64,000 nt of DNA from NCBI RefSeq assembly GCF_900091725.1, contig NZ_FMBW01000043.1:422961-486960 (forward strand), in the 5' to 3' direction. Shown here piece after piece: positions 43,079-52,281 of this stretch (its first letter is position 1; each line of letters opens with the position of its first letter). The notes under the pieces are model-generated. The model worked only from the letters and a program-made list of their open reading frames with translations, was not told the origin of the DNA and did no database searches. This DNA is from Streptomyces sp. DvalAA-43. Lineage in GTDB: Bacteria > Actinomycetota > Actinomycetes > Streptomycetales > Streptomycetaceae. Position numbers and translations under genes: made by a program.

Positions 43079-46002
43079 CCGGGGGTGCCTTCCGTTCCGG
43101 GTGCCGCCCGCGGTGGTGCCGAGGGGCCCGCGGCGGCCGCCTTCTCGGCGGCCGCGCGCTCGATCTGACGGTCGATCTTGGCGCCGAGCGCGCGCACGAT
43201 GTCCAGCACCACGCCCAGGACCAGCAGATAGACCCCGAAGTCGAAGAGGATGGCCGTACCGATGTGGTACTCGCCGATCAGGGGCAGCCTGCCGTAGTGG
43301 GTCCAGGCGTGCAGGACCGTTCCGTCGACGAGGCCGAGCAGGGCGACGCCGGTGGAGAGGAACAGTCCGAGTCCGGTGAAGAGTCCGGGCTGGAGCGGGG
43401 CGGCCTCGGCCAGTTCGAAGCGGCCGCCCGCCAGGTATCGGGTGATCAGGGCGAGTCCGGCGACGAGCCCGGCGACGAAGCCGCCGCCCGGCATGTTCTC
43501 GGCGCAGAACAGCAGGTACAGCGAGAGCACCAGGACCGGGTGGAACAGCAGCCGGGCCACGACCTCGAAGACGACCGAGCGGTGCTCGGGCGCCAGCGTC
43601 GCGCCGGCCGCGAGCCAGCCGCGTTCCGGCGCCCCTTCGTCGCCCTGCGGAAGTCCCGTCATACCGGGGGCCGTCAACGACCAGGCGGTACGTCCCCCCG
43701 CCTCCTCGCGCAGCGACGGTCCCTCGGTCCGGCGGTGCAGATAGATCAGGCTCGTCACACCGATCGCCGCCGCGGCGAGCACGGCGGACTCCCCCATGGT
43801 GTCCCAGGCCCGCAGGTCGACCAGGATGGTCGCCACGACGTCCTTCAGTCCGTGGTGGGACACCTCCGTCACCATGGCCGCGCCCGCCGAGTCCGCCGTA
43901 CGGGCGGCCGCCGCGACCCACACCACCACGCCGAGCGTCGCCGCCGCGGCCAGCGCCACCGGGATGCGCACCGCGCGTCGCCAGGAGCTGACCGTCTCCT
44001 GGAAGTGCACCGGCATCCGCCGCAGCACCAGCACGAAGACGATCATCGACACGGTCTCGACGCAGAACTGGGTGAGCGCCAGGTCCGGGCCGCCCTGGAC
44101 GACGAAGAGCAGGGCCGCGCCGTATCCGGTCAGCCCGGCCAGGACCACGGCCTTCATCCGGCGGCGCACGGTGAGGCACAGGAGTGCGGCCGCGCAGGTC
44201 AGTACGGCGACGGCGCCTTGCAGGGGGGCGTCCCAGATCCTCGGGGCGGCGGCCGTGCGCCAGGGCCGGTCCACGCCGAGGACGGTGAGCTGACCGGCCA
44301 GCATCACGAGCAGGGTGGTGGCGAGGTAGACGGAGAGCGAGCCGCGCTGGACGAATCCGGTGAGCTGGAGGGAGAGCCGTTCCAGGCCGAGCAGCAGATG
44401 ACCGAAGACGCTGTCGGCGGTCGGCCAGGCGATCCGCCGGGAGAGCCGGGTGACGGTGGTGCGCCCCAGGAAGAGCACCACACCGCCCGCGAGGGCGACG
44501 GCGGAGAGCAGCAGGGCCGTCCCGAAGCCGTGCCAGAGCGCGAGATGGTAGGGGTGGGCGGCCGGGGGGAACGCGTCCGCGTACGCGCTGAACAGCCGGT
44601 CGGTCCAGCCGACGCCGGGCCCGAGCACCAGTCCGCAGACCGCGAGCAGGGCGGGCGGTGCGAGGAAGGCCCACCCGACCCGGTGCACCGGGGTGTCCTC
44701 GACCCCGGGCTTGCGGAAGAAGGCGCCCCAGACGAACCGCACGGTGTACGCGACGGTCAGGGCCGAGCCCGCGACGGTGACACCCAGCGCCCAGCGGTCG
44801 GCGGGCGATCCGTGCAACAGCGCGTCGAAGGCGGCCTCCTTGGCGGCGAAGCCGAGCAGCGGGGGCAGGGCCGCCATGGAGGCGGCGGCGAGCACCCCGA
44901 CCGTGCAGACGTGCGGCAGCGCCCGGCCGACGCCGGAGAGTCTGCGCAGATCGCGGGTGCCCGCCGCGTGGTCGACGATGCCGGTGACGAGGAACAGCGG
45001 GGCCTTGAACAGCGCGTGACCCAGGATCATGACGGCGGCGGCCAGTGCGGTGTCGCGGTTGCCGGCCCCGGCGAGCAGGGTGAGGAAGCCGAGCTGGCTG
45101 ACGGTGCCGTAGGCGAGGACGAGCTTGAGGTCGTTCAGGCGCAGCGCCCGCCAGCCACCGAGCAGCATGGTCGCGGCGCCGAGGACGATCACGACGGGCC
45201 GCCAGACGGGCACGTCGGCGAAGCCGGGCGCGAGCCGGGCGACCAGGTAGACCCCGGCCTTCACCATCGCGGCGGCGTGCAGATAGGCGCTGACGGGGGT
45301 GGGCGCGGCCATGGCGTTCGGCAGCCAGAGGCTGAACGGCCAGATCGCGGACTTCGACAGGGCCCCGCACAGGATCAGCACCACGGCGACGGAGACGGCG
45401 AGGGTGATCCGGGGCGGGTCGGCGAGGAGGGCGGAGATGCGGTACGTGCCTGCCGCCTGACCGATGATCAGGAAGCCGACGAGCATCGCGAGGCCGCCGA
45501 GCGTGGTCACGGTGAGCGCCTGGAGCGCGGAGCGGCGGCTGTGCTTCTGCTCGCTGTCGTACCCGATCAGCAGGTACGAGAAGACCGTCGTCAGCTCCCA
45601 GAACACATAGAGCGAGATCAGGTCGTCGGCGAGGACGAGGGCGAGCATGGCGCCCGCGAACGCCAGGAGGTTCCCGGCGAATCCGGCCAGTCCCGGTGCC
45701 CCGTCGGTGAAGTACGAGGCGCAGTAGAGCAGGACGAGGGTGCCGATCCCGGCCGCGAGCAGCACCATCAGTTCGGCGAGCGCGTCGAACCGCAGGGCGA
45801 CGGTGACGTCGTACGCCGGCATCCACCGCCACGACCAGGTGACCGCGCCCCCGGAAGCCACGGTGTTCCACTGCGTGACAGCCCATGCGGTGGCGGCGGC
45901 CGGAGGCAGCGCGAGGACGACGAAGGCACGCCTGCCCAGCGCCCGGACCAGTGGGCGGGCGCAGGCGGCCAGGACGAAGTGGCAGACGATGAGCGCGGTC
46001 AT
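43075..46002 (-). CDS. mnhA: Mnh/Mrp antiporter subunit A with fused subunit B domain
   Basis: This 975-aa protein is NuoL-like at its N-terminus (FWELTTVFSYLLIGYDSEQK, LPNAMAAPTPVSAYLHAAAMVKAG). Its C-terminus contains the MnhB domain (LSLYLLFCAENMPGGGFVAG, then FDFGVYLLVLGVVLDIVRAL). No separate mnhB is present, so the fusion accounts for the full subunit set. It is the first gene of the operon. The 284-bp gap to cvnA holds its divergent promoter. The complex exports Na+ (or K+) in exchange for protons and contributes to pH and salt tolerance. Confidence 0.93.
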   Translation of the reverse strand: MTALIVCHFVLAACARPLVRALGRRAFVVLALPPAAATAWAVTQWNTVASGGAVTWSWRWMPAYDVTVALRFDALAELMVLLAAGIGTLVLLYCASYFTDGAPGLAGFAGNLLAFAGAMLALVLADDLISLYVFWELTTVFSYLLIGYDSEQKHSRRSALQALTVTTLGGLAMLVGFLIIGQAAGTYRISALLADPPRITLAVSVAVVLILCGALSKSAIWPFSLWLPNAMAAPTPVSAYLHAAAMVKAGVYLVARLAPGFADVPVWRPVVIVLGAATMLLGGWRALRLNDLKLVLAYGTVSQLGFLTLLAGAGNRDTALAAAVMILGHALFKAPLFLVTGIVDHAAGTRDLRRLSGVGRALPHVCTVGVLAAASMAALPPLLGFAAKEAAFDALLHGSPADRWALGVTVAGSALTVAYTVRFVWGAFFRKPGVEDTPVHRVGWAFLAPPALLAVCGLVLGPGVGWTDRLFSAYADAFPPAAHPYHLALWHGFGTALLLSAVALAGGVVLFLGRTTVTRLSRRIAWPTADSVFGHLLLGLERLSLQLTGFVQRGSLSVYLATTLLVMLAGQLTVLGVDRPWRTAAAPRIWDAPLQGAVAVLTCAAALLCLTVRRRMKAVVLAGLTGYGAALLFVVQGGPDLALTQFCVETVSMIVFVLVLRRMPVHFQETVSSWRRAVRIPVALAAAATLGVVVWVAAAARTADSAGAAMVTEVSHHGLKDVVATILVDLRAWDTMGESAVLAAAAIGVTSLIYLHRRTEGPSLREEAGGRTAWSLTAPGMTGLPQGDEGAPERGWLAAGATLAPEHRSVVFEVVARLLFHPVLVLSLYLLFCAENMPGGGFVAGLVAGLALITRYLAGGRFELAEAAPLQPGLFTGLGLFLSTGVALLGLVDGTVLHAWTHYGRLPLIGEYHIGTAILFDFGVYLLVLGVVLDIVRALGAKIDRQIERAAAEKAAAAGPSAPPRAAPGTEGTPG

Positions 46003-46286
46003 ACGTCCCCGAGGGGTGTCCCGCGCCCGCCTCGGACGGGGGTCCGGGGCCTGGGCGATACATCACGGGCAAAGAGCACCAAACAGAGATATATCCCCGA
46101 CCGCGCTTCACTCGTACGGCGCGCCGCACCCGGCACTCCCGGACTGCCGTGGTGGACCTGTGCGTGATCAGTGATGCACTTGTGAGCCCACTTTCTTTTC
46201 ATTTTTTCACTGTGACTAATATCTATCTGTCGAAGTTCTCAACGGATTTGACCAGTCCTGAGGCTGGCATCATCAAGGAGCACGCC

Positions 46287-49229
46287 CTGCGCACGCGCGC
46301 CTCACGGCGGACCCGGTCGACCACCATGTCGCTGCGGACCGCCCTGCTCGTTCTGGCCATCGTTCCCGGCGTCGCACTGGCGGCCCTCTGGGCCGTCACC
46401 AGTGGCCAGACCCTGCTGGACTTCCAACGCCAGGCCGCCCAGGGTCAGTTGGCGCAGAAGGCCGGCCAGCCGTCCAACATCGTGTACTACAACCTCCAGG
46501 CGGAGCGCCGGCTCAGCGCCGAGGCGCTCGCCCGGCACGAGGGCGCCACCGGAGAACTCCAGCGGCAGCGCAAGCTGACCGACGAGGCTGTCAAGAGCTT
46601 CCAGTCGCTCTCCGACGTGGCGACCGACGACGCACCCGCCGAGGTCCGTGACGCGGTGGGCAAGGCCCGCGCGGCCATCAACCAGCTGCCGGCCCAGCGC
46701 GCCCTCGTCGACGACGGCGGCAACGACCAGCAGAAGGCCGTGTACCGCTACTACACGGACCTGATCGCGGTCGACCTCCAGCTCTTCGCGGCACTCAGCC
46801 ATGTCGACAACGGCCGGATCACCACGCTCTCGCAGCCGCTGGTCGACCTGTTCTGGACCAAGGAGATGATCTCCCGCTCGGACGCCCTGCTGGCGCGCGG
46901 CTGGCCCGAGGGGAAGCTGAGCACCGAGGACCTGAAGCAGGTCCGGGAGGCTGTTTCCGGCCAGGAACTCCAGTACTCCACCAAGGTCGTTCCCCAGCTG
47001 CCTCCGGATCAGAAGGCCATGTGGGAGAAGATCACCGGCAGCGCGGCCTGGAAGACCAAGACACGCGTGGAGAACGAGGTGCTGCGTCCGGCCGACGCCG
47101 ACGCGAAGGGGTTCGTCACCCTGGGCGCCCAGGAGAAGACCTGGCGCGGGGCGATGGACGAACTCTCCCCGCGGATCGAGAAGCTACTTGAGCACCGCAC
47201 CGCCAGTGTGGTCGAGGAGGGCAAGGGCAGCGTCATGTCGCTGCTGTTCAAGATGGTACTGACCACGGTCGTCGGCCTGCTGGCCGTGATCGCGGTCATC
47301 TGGACCACCTGGCGCCTCACCCGCAACCTCCGTCGCCGGATCGGCAGTCTGCAGGAGCGGGCCGAGGAGCTGGAGAAGGCACTGCCGGACGTCGTCGAGC
47401 GGCTCGCCCAGGGCGAGCGGATCGATATCGAGGCCGAGGCGCGTGCCATCGAGCCCGACGGCAAGGGCAGCGGGAGCGACGAGCTGAGCCAGCTCGGCGA
47501 CGCGCTCAACCTGGCGCGCACCAGTGCGCTGGCGGCGGCCGTCAAACAGGCCGACCAGCACCGCGGATTCGAGCGGCTGCTCCAGCGCATCGCCCGCCGT
47601 ACCCAGCAGCTGATCGGCCAGCAGCTGAAGAAGCTGGACGAGCTGGAGCGCAAGCACGAGGACCCCGCGGTGCTCGACGGCCTCTTCGACCTCGACCACC
47701 TCACCGCCCGACTGCGGCGGTACGAGGAGAACCTGGTGATCCTCGCGGGCGGCTCCCCGCACCGGCGCTGGCGCAAGCCGGTCCCGCTGCTGGACGTGAT
47801 GCGGTCCGCCCAGGGCGAGGTGCAGGACTACCGGCGCGTGGTGCTGGACCTGGACGGCAGCCCCTGGCTGTCGGAGCGGGCCGTCGGCCCGGTCTCCCAT
47901 GTGCTCGCCGAGCTGATCGAGAACGCGCTCAGCTTCTCCCGGCCGCCGAGCCCGGTCGAGGTCAGGGCCGCCAAGGTGAGCCGCGGACTGGCCATCGAGG
48001 TCGAGGACCGCGGACTCGGGATGGAGGAGGACCAGCTGGCGGCGGCCAATGAGCTGATGATGCGGCCGCCCCGGATGGACGTGCTCGCCCACTCCGACGA
48101 CATCCGCCTCGGTCTGTATGTGATCGCCCGGCTCGCGGACCAGCACGGCCTGCGGGTGGAGTTCCGTTCCTCGGCGTACGGCGGTACCCGCGTGGTCCTG
48201 CTCGTCCCCGACGAACTCACCGTCCCCGAGCCGCACACCGGCCCGGTCGGTGTGCCGTCCCCCGCCGCCGCGCCCGCGGCCCCCACCGCTCCCGCACCCG
48301 GCGACGCGCTGCCCACCCGCGTACAGGGCCAGGCGCTGGCCGGAGTCACCGCGCTGAACGCGGCAGGCGCCCCGTACGCCACCCCCGAGCAGCCCCACCC
48401 GGCCGCCGAGGATCCCTACCCGGCCCCGGCCCCGATCCCGGAGCAGGAGCCGTACCGGCCGGAGCAGGAACAGCCGTATCAGCCGGCCGGCACCACGTTC
48501 GCCGGGCAGGAACAGCCGTACCAGCCGACCGAGTCCCCGTTCACCGGGCAGGATCAGCCGTACGCGGCACCGGAGCACACCGACCCGGCACGGGGCGGGG
48601 CGTTCGGCGCCCCGGAGAGCCCGTACGCCGCACCGGCCGTCCCGTACGCCACGCACCAGGACCCGTACGGCCAGGCCGAGCAGCCCTATATGACGGCCGC
48701 CGGTCAGTACCCCGTGGACCAGCCCCCGTACGCGGCGCCCCAGGAGCCGTACCCGGATCCGCAGCAGCCGTACGCCGCCCCGTACCCCTCCGGTCCGGGC
48801 ACTACGTCCCTTCCGGTCTCCGCGCCCCGGCAGTCCGAGCCGGAGCACGCGCGGCCCGCCCCGCTGCCGGTCTCCGAGCCCGACCACCCGGCACCGCCGG
48901 AGCCCGGCACCGTCCATGGCCGACACGCGGAGCCCGGCTCCGACCGGCCCGCCCTGCCCGCCCCCGGTGCGGAACCCCCGTTGCCGCGCCGGGTACGGCA
49001 GGCCAGCCTGGCCGACGAACTGCGGATCGACCCGGCCTCCCGGCCCGCCGCGCCGCAGCCGCCGAGCCGCCCGGAGAAACCGCTGCCACGACCGGAGCCC
49101 CGCCGGGCCGGAGCCGCGATCGGCGCGTTCCAGCGCCGCTCCCGGGCCGCCCGCTCGACCGACGAGGCACCGCAGCAGCAGCCCGCACCGCCCGCCATCC
49201 CCCTGCCCACGAGAGAAGAACGGCCATGA
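46287..49229 (+). CDS. cvnA: Conservon sensor kinase-like protein CvnA (NIT domain, HATPase)
   Basis: This protein of about 980 aa has a first membrane helix LRTALLVLAIVPGVALAALW, an extracellular nitrate/nitrite-sensing-type domain of about 280 residues, a second helix MVLTTVVGLLAVIAVIWTTW, HAMP, and a HATPase domain with HVLAELIENALSFSRPPSPV. No phosphorylatable His box is evident, as usual for CvnA. A long Pro/Tyr/Glu-rich tail contains repeated QPYAAPE-like units. An AAGGAG at 46275-46280 lies 6 nt before an in-frame CTG (46287), which I take as start. ATG 46326 lacks a ribosome binding site, and ATG 46149 would add an AT-rich leader. It heads a four-gene conservon. Confidence 0.88.
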   Translation: MRTRASRRTRSTTMSLRTALLVLAIVPGVALAALWAVTSGQTLLDFQRQAAQGQLAQKAGQPSNIVYYNLQAERRLSAEALARHEGATGELQRQRKLTDEAVKSFQSLSDVATDDAPAEVRDAVGKARAAINQLPAQRALVDDGGNDQQKAVYRYYTDLIAVDLQLFAALSHVDNGRITTLSQPLVDLFWTKEMISRSDALLARGWPEGKLSTEDLKQVREAVSGQELQYSTKVVPQLPPDQKAMWEKITGSAAWKTKTRVENEVLRPADADAKGFVTLGAQEKTWRGAMDELSPRIEKLLEHRTASVVEEGKGSVMSLLFKMVLTTVVGLLAVIAVIWTTWRLTRNLRRRIGSLQERAEELEKALPDVVERLAQGERIDIEAEARAIEPDGKGSGSDELSQLGDALNLARTSALAAAVKQADQHRGFERLLQRIARRTQQLIGQQLKKLDELERKHEDPAVLDGLFDLDHLTARLRRYEENLVILAGGSPHRRWRKPVPLLDVMRSAQGEVQDYRRVVLDLDGSPWLSERAVGPVSHVLAELIENALSFSRPPSPVEVRAAKVSRGLAIEVEDRGLGMEEDQLAAANELMMRPPRMDVLAHSDDIRLGLYVIARLADQHGLRVEFRSSAYGGTRVVLLVPDELTVPEPHTGPVGVPSPAAAPAAPTAPAPGDALPTRVQGQALAGVTALNAAGAPYATPEQPHPAAEDPYPAPAPIPEQEPYRPEQEQPYQPAGTTFAGQEQPYQPTESPFTGQDQPYAAPEHTDPARGGAFGAPESPYAAPAVPYATHQDPYGQAEQPYMTAAGQYPVDQPPYAAPQEPYPDPQQPYAAPYPSGPGTTSLPVSAPRQSEPEHARPAPLPVSEPDHPAPPEPGTVHGRHAEPGSDRPALPAPGAEPPLPRRVRQASLADELRIDPASRPAAPQPPSRPEKPLPRPEPRRAGAAIGAFQRRSRAARSTDEAPQQQPAPPAIPLPTREERP

Positions 49230-49663
49230 CACGCACAACCGCCACCCACCAGGATCTCGACTGGCTGCTCGACGGCCTGGTGGACTCGGTGGCCGAGACC
49301 CTGAACGCCGTCCTGCTGTCCGACGACGGGCTCGTGGTGAGCCACTCGCGCACCATCGACCGCGCCGACGCCGAGCGGCTGGCCGCCATCTGCACCGGCC
49401 AGCAGAGCCTGGCGCGCGGCGTCGGCCAGCTCTTCAACGGCGGCGGCGTGCACCAGGTGATCGTCGAACTGAACGACCTCTGGCTCTTCATCATCGCGGC
49501 CGCCCAGGGCACCCACCTGGCCGTGATCGCCTCCCAGGAGGTGGACGCCGAGATCATGTCGCTCGCCATGCACAACCTCGTGCAGCAGGTCGGCCAGAAG
49601 CTCACCACGCCGGTCCGCGGCGAGTTCGACGCCTTCGGTACCGGGGACGGGCAGCGCGCGTGA
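49226..49663 (+). CDS. cvnB: Roadblock/LC7 protein CvnB
   Basis: This 145-aa roadblock/LC7 protein (LDWLLDGLVDSVAETLNAVL, LSDDGLVVSHSRTIDRADAE) acts in known conservons as regulator or GAP-like partner of the GTPase CvnD. The ATG overlaps the cvnA stop (ATGA) and its stop overlaps the GTG of cvnC. Confidence 0.93.
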   Translation: MTRTTATHQDLDWLLDGLVDSVAETLNAVLLSDDGLVVSHSRTIDRADAERLAAICTGQQSLARGVGQLFNGGGVHQVIVELNDLWLFIIAAAQGTHLAVIASQEVDAEIMSLAMHNLVQQVGQKLTTPVRGEFDAFGTGDGQRA

Positions 49664-50064
49664 CCCCGTACTGGGAGGACGAGGCCGAGGAGGACGGGGC
49701 GGGCACGATGGTGCGCCCGTACACCATCACCCGGGGCCGGACCGCTCCCGAGCGGGACGACTTCAGCCTCATCACCGTGCTCACGACCGCGCAGGACCCC
49801 CGGGACGAGCACGGTGCGCCGGTCCGGCCCGGAAGGCTCCAGCCGGAACACCGGATGATCCTGGAGCGCTGCCGCCGCCCGGCCGCGGTCGCCGAAGTCG
49901 CCTCCGACCTCGGCCTCCCGGTATCGGTGACCAAGATCCTGCTGGCCGACCTCGTCGCCCAGGGCCTGCTGCTGGCCCGCGCCCCGCTCTCGGTGGCGCG
50001 TGTGGCCGGCGGGGCCGACATGGGCATGCTGGCAGCCGTTCGTGACGGACTCCGGAGACTCTGA
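49660..50064 (+). CDS. cvnC: DUF742 protein CvnC
   Basis: This 134-aa DUF742 protein (MVRPYTITRGRTAP, LQPEHRMILERCRRPAAVAE, VTKILLADLVAQGLLLARAP) has a winged-helix-like core. It starts at GTG 49660, overlapping the cvnB stop. DUF742 proteins sit between roadblock and GTPase genes and are thought to assemble with them at the membrane near the sensor kinase. Confidence 0.93.
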   Translation: MTPYWEDEAEEDGAGTMVRPYTITRGRTAPERDDFSLITVLTTAQDPRDEHGAPVRPGRLQPEHRMILERCRRPAAVAEVASDLGLPVSVTKILLADLVAQGLLLARAPLSVARVAGGADMGMLAAVRDGLRRL

Positions 50065-50070
50065 ACCAAG

Positions 50071-50640
50071 ATGACAAGCAGTCAGGCGGCCCCCGCCGCC
50101 GTCAAGATCCTTATCGCCGGAGGCTTCGGCGTCGGCAAGACCACCCTGGTGGGCGCGGTCAGCGAGGTCGCGCCGCTGCGCACCGAGGAGTACCTGACCA
50201 AGGCCAGCATCGGTGTCGACGATCTGGCCGGTGTCGGCCAGAAGGACACCACCACCGTGGCCCTGGACTTCGGCCGCATCACGGTCAGTCCCGAGCTGGT
50301 GGTCTACCTCTTCGGCACCCCCGGCCAGGAACGCTTCTGGTTCATGTGGAACGACCTGGTCAACGGGGCGCTCGGCGGCGTGGTGATCGCCGACACCCGC
50401 AGGCTGGAGACGAGCTTCGCCTCGATCGACTTCTACGAGAGCCGGAACATCCCGTTCGTGGTCGCGATCAACTGCTTCCACGGCCACAACACCCGTACAC
50501 CGGACGAGATCAGGGCCGCCCTCGACCTGGACCCGCATGTTCCGCTGCTGATCGGCGACGTCCGCGAGCGGCCGTTCGGCCGGGACGTGCTGCTGGCCCT
50601 GGTGGACCACCTGATGAGCCTGTCCGTAGCGGCCGGCTGA
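50071..50640 (+). CDS. cvnD: Ras-like GTPase CvnD
   Basis: This 189-aa small GTPase has G1 GGFGVGKTTL, a switch region EEYLTKASIGVDDL and a later YLFGTPGQERFWFMWNDLVN (G3, DxxG replaced by GTPG). It is 6 nt behind cvnC. The conservon complex resembles eukaryotic G-protein signalling and affects development or secondary metabolism in S. coelicolor for some conservons. The flavin monooxygenase follows after 43 nt. Confidence 0.93.
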   Translation: MTSSQAAPAAVKILIAGGFGVGKTTLVGAVSEVAPLRTEEYLTKASIGVDDLAGVGQKDTTTVALDFGRITVSPELVVYLFGTPGQERFWFMWNDLVNGALGGVVIADTRRLETSFASIDFYESRNIPFVVAINCFHGHNTRTPDEIRAALDLDPHVPLLIGDVRERPFGRDVLLALVDHLMSLSVAAG

Positions 50641-50683
50641 CCGTCCACTCCCCCGTACCTTTTCCGTTCTGGAGACACCTGAG

Positions 50684-51817
50684 ATGGCAACACCCCTGCG
50701 CGTCCTGATTCACGGCGGCGGCATCGGCGGGCTCACCCTCGCCACCGCACTGGCCCGGCGCGGCCACACCGTCGAGGTCGCCGAGCTCCGTGACGAGCTG
50801 GACGCCCTCGGCGTCGGCATCATCCAGCCGTCCAACGCCCTCCACGTCATGCGGGAGATCGGAGCCCTCGACGACTGCCTGGAGGCGGGCTTCGAGTGGG
50901 AGATCCTGACCATCGCCGACCCGGCCGGCAACACGCTCGCCGAGATACCCCAGCCGCGGATGGGCGACGCCCCCTCCAACAACGGCATCCCGCGCCCCGC
51001 CCTGGCCCGGGTGCTGAACTCCGCCGCCGTCGGCGCGGGTGCGAAGATCCGCTTCGGCACCACGATCACCGAGCTGACCGACGACGGCGCGGGCGTGGAC
51101 GTCACCCTCTCCGACGGCTCCGTGGGCCGCTGGGACCTGGTCGTCGGCTTCGACGGCATCGGTTCGCCGCTGCGCACCCGGCTCTACGGGGACCGCTACA
51201 CCCCCGAGTACACCGGCTTCGCGAACTGGCGGGTGACGGTGCCGCGTCAGCCCCAGGTGCGGGGCGTGGTGATGGGCACCGCGGGCAAGGAGGCCAAGGC
51301 GCTGCTCACTCCGATCACCGAGGAACTGATGTACCTGGGTGCGGTGTTCGCGGAGTCCGCGGACTTCCGGCCGGACCCGGAGCGGGCCCACGAGCAGCTC
51401 ACGGAGCGGCTGGCGATGTTCTCCGGACCGGTCGCCGAGGCGCTGGCCACCGTCACCGACCCGGCCTCGGTGGTGTACTCGCGGATCTCCCAGGTGACGG
51501 TCGAGGAGCCGTGGCACGTCGGCCGGGTCGTCCTGGCCGGTGACGCCGCGCACGCCTCCACCCCGCACATCGCGCAAGGCGCGGCGATGGCCGTGGAGGA
51601 CGCGCTGGTGCTCGCCGAGTCGCTGGACGCCGAGGACGGGGTGGCCGCGGCGCTCGACGCGTGGGAGGCGCGCCGCCGCCCCCGGGCCATGTGGGTGCAG
51701 GCCATGTCGCGCGCGGTGCTCAAGCAGGAGACGGGCAACGAGACGACGCCCGAGGAGGACGAGCTGCTGAAGGTCGGCATTCCGGGCGCGGCGCACGTGC
51801 TGGTGCAGCCGTACTGA
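50684..51817 (+). CDS. FAD-dependent aromatic monooxygenase
   Basis: This 377-aa group A flavoprotein monooxygenase has GGGIGGLTLATALARRGHTV (GxGxxG), the DG motif in GFDGIGSPLRTRL and the GD motif VLAGDAAHASTPHIAQGAAM. It resembles salicylate or 3-hydroxybenzoate hydroxylase-type enzymes. Many conservons carry cytochrome P450 genes in this place; here a flavin monooxygenase takes it. It may instead serve the aromatic CoA module across the bidirectional terminator. The substrate is unknown. Confidence 0.88.
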   Translation: MATPLRVLIHGGGIGGLTLATALARRGHTVEVAELRDELDALGVGIIQPSNALHVMREIGALDDCLEAGFEWEILTIADPAGNTLAEIPQPRMGDAPSNNGIPRPALARVLNSAAVGAGAKIRFGTTITELTDDGAGVDVTLSDGSVGRWDLVVGFDGIGSPLRTRLYGDRYTPEYTGFANWRVTVPRQPQVRGVVMGTAGKEAKALLTPITEELMYLGAVFAESADFRPDPERAHEQLTERLAMFSGPVAEALATVTDPASVVYSRISQVTVEEPWHVGRVVLAGDAAHASTPHIAQGAAMAVEDALVLAESLDAEDGVAAALDAWEARRRPRAMWVQAMSRAVLKQETGNETTPEEDELLKVGIPGAAHVLVQPY

Positions 51818-51842
51818 CCGGTGCCGATGCACGTCGTCGAAC

Positions 51843-51874
51843 CCGTACGGGCCCGGATCTCCGGGCCCGTACGG
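51843..51874. terminator. Bidirectional terminator, perfect 14-bp stem
   Basis: CCGTACGGGCCCGG (51843-51856) pairs with its exact reverse complement at 51861-51874 around a 4-nt ATCT loop. It lies between the convergent monooxygenase (ends 51817) and RidA gene (ends 51880) and can stop transcription from both sides. Confidence 0.8.
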
Positions 51875-51879
51875 CGCGT

Positions 51880-52281
51880 TCACGGCAGGACGGCCACCCC
51901 GTCGATCTCGACCAGGGCCTGCTCGTCCCAGAGCCTGGCCACACCGATGACCGCCATGGCCGGGTAGTCCCGGCCGGCCAGTTGGCGCCAGATCCGGCCC
52001 AGTTCCGCGGCGCGTTCGCGGTAGTCGGCCACATCGGTGGCGTACACGGTGACCCGGGCGAGGTCCGCCGGTGCGCCGCCCGCCGCGCGCAGCGCGGTGA
52101 GCAGATTGGTGAGCGCCGTCGCGAACTGCTCGGGCAGCTCGTCGCCGACGACCTTGCCGTCCTGGTCGAGGGCGGTCTGCCCCGCCAGGAAGACCAGGTG
52201 GCCGCCGGTGACCGTGACGGCGTGCGAGAAGCCCGTGGGCGGGGACAGCTCGACGGGGTTGATCCGGTGGACCGGACTCAT
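51880..52281 (-). CDS. RidA/YjgF family enamine/imine deaminase
   Basis: This 133-aa protein has the RidA pattern FLAGQTALDQDGKVVG, VTVYATDVADYRERAAELG and ALVEIDGVAVL. RidA proteins hydrolyse enamine/imine intermediates and release ammonia. Its start overlaps the acyl-CoA dehydrogenase stop in the same operon, which suggests deamination of an amino-substituted pathway intermediate. Housekeeping RidA function cannot be ruled out. Confidence 0.85.
   Translation of the reverse strand: MSPVHRINPVELSPPTGFSHAVTVTGGHLVFLAGQTALDQDGKVVGDELPEQFATALTNLLTALRAAGGAPADLARVTVYATDVADYRERAAELGRIWRQLAGRDYPAMAVIGVARLWDEQALVEIDGVAVLP

Noticed and set aside
43264..46167. 967-codon open frame on the plus strand
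   Set aside because: It is Gly/Glu/Arg-rich antisense of mnhA; the minus frame encodes a clear NuoL-like protein.
48400..48800. Repeated Pro/Tyr-rich units, possible DNA repeat array
   Set aside because: They are degenerate in-frame repeats in the CvnA tail; there are no spacers or palindromes, so this is not a CRISPR.
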